A stretch of DNA of 20,427 nucleotides from an uncultured Oscillospiraceae bacterium (lineage in GTDB: Bacteria > Bacillota > Clostridia > Oscillospirales > Oscillospiraceae). How positions within the stretch are numbered: position 1 is the stretch's first letter; each line of letters opens with the position of its first letter. Under the pieces are notes generated by a model, which ran no database searches, was not told where the DNA came from, and worked only from the letters and a program-made list of their open reading frames with translations. A program made the position numbers and the translations under genes. This document shows, in pieces, positions 20,346-20,427 of the stretch. Location of the stretch: the NCBI GenBank assembly GCA_910585155.1, contig CAJUEC010000042.1, positions 1 through 20,427 on the forward strand, written 5' to 3'.

Positions 20346-20427
20346 ATGAAAAATCAGTTTGATCTGAGCGGAAAGGTGGCGCTGGTCACCGGCGCATCCT
20401 ACGGAATCGGCTTCGCCATCGCCGCCG
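20346..20427 (+). CDS. Short-chain dehydrogenase/reductase, 3'-truncated by the window
   Basis: Only the first 27 residues are inside the window. ATG 20346 has AAGGAGG at 20331-20337, 8 bases upstream. The sequence FDLSGKVALVTGASYGIGFAIA contains the TGxxxGIG dinucleotide-binding motif of classical SDR enzymes. The N-terminal layout (FxLxGKVALVTGAS) is like gluconate 5-dehydrogenase and related sugar-acid reductases, but such a short piece cannot settle the substrate. The gene continues past the right edge. Confidence 0.9.
   Translation, partial: MKNQFDLSGKVALVTGASYGIGFAIAA

Noticed and set aside
1..20427. CRISPR array
   Set aside because: No regularly spaced direct repeats were seen anywhere in the window.

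Overview
The window looks like a chromosomal stretch from a moderately high-GC, Gram-positive gut Clostridium relative (Oscillospirales/Oscillospiraceae-like; inferred from gene families, strong AGGAGG-type ribosome binding sites and an S-layer-homology protein, not from any marker gene). Metabolic genes are strongly GC-rich. Two AT-richer stretches, about 1-3420 and 9250-11550, carry accessory DNA.

Layout. 1-760: 3' part of an IS21-type istB gene with its terminator and a possible insertion-sequence end. 836-3417: two short serine-recombinase proteins that lack the catalytic domain, flanking a DUF4417 protein. 3425-5435 (minus): a tightly coupled HSL-type alpha/beta hydrolase and PAP2 phosphatase pair. 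It is divergent from an AraC regulator (5539-6747), which is followed by a family 3 glycoside hydrolase (6852-9251). An inverted repeat sits in the divergent promoter region.

9252-11553 is an accessory island. It holds stacked terminator hairpins, a GIY-YIG/DUF4357 protein (minus), a divergent 59-residue peptide with ten cysteines in two perfect alternating blocks (10656-10835), and about 650 bases without a convincing gene but full of long inverted repeats. It ends in a compact leader that can fold into a three-way junction just before the next operon.

11554-15226 (plus): a 31-codon ORF, an L-cysteine desulfidase-family protein, threonine 3-dehydrogenase and glycine C-acetyltransferase. The last two convert threonine to glycine and acetyl-CoA. 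15348-17791 (minus): a DUF4130 protein, a DUF3795 protein and a radical SAM protein of the putative DNA modification/repair type, behind a near-consensus promoter with a palindrome at the predicted start site. 17975-18934 (minus): an exported Ig-like/SLH protein. 19033-19977 (minus): a membrane-anchored alpha/beta hydrolase. 20346 to the end: start of a short-chain dehydrogenase.

The most noteworthy items are the cysteine-rich peptide, the hairpin-rich island and structured leader next to it, and the paired catalysis-free recombinases around DUF4417. All functional statements rest on motif recognition by eye; no database search was run.
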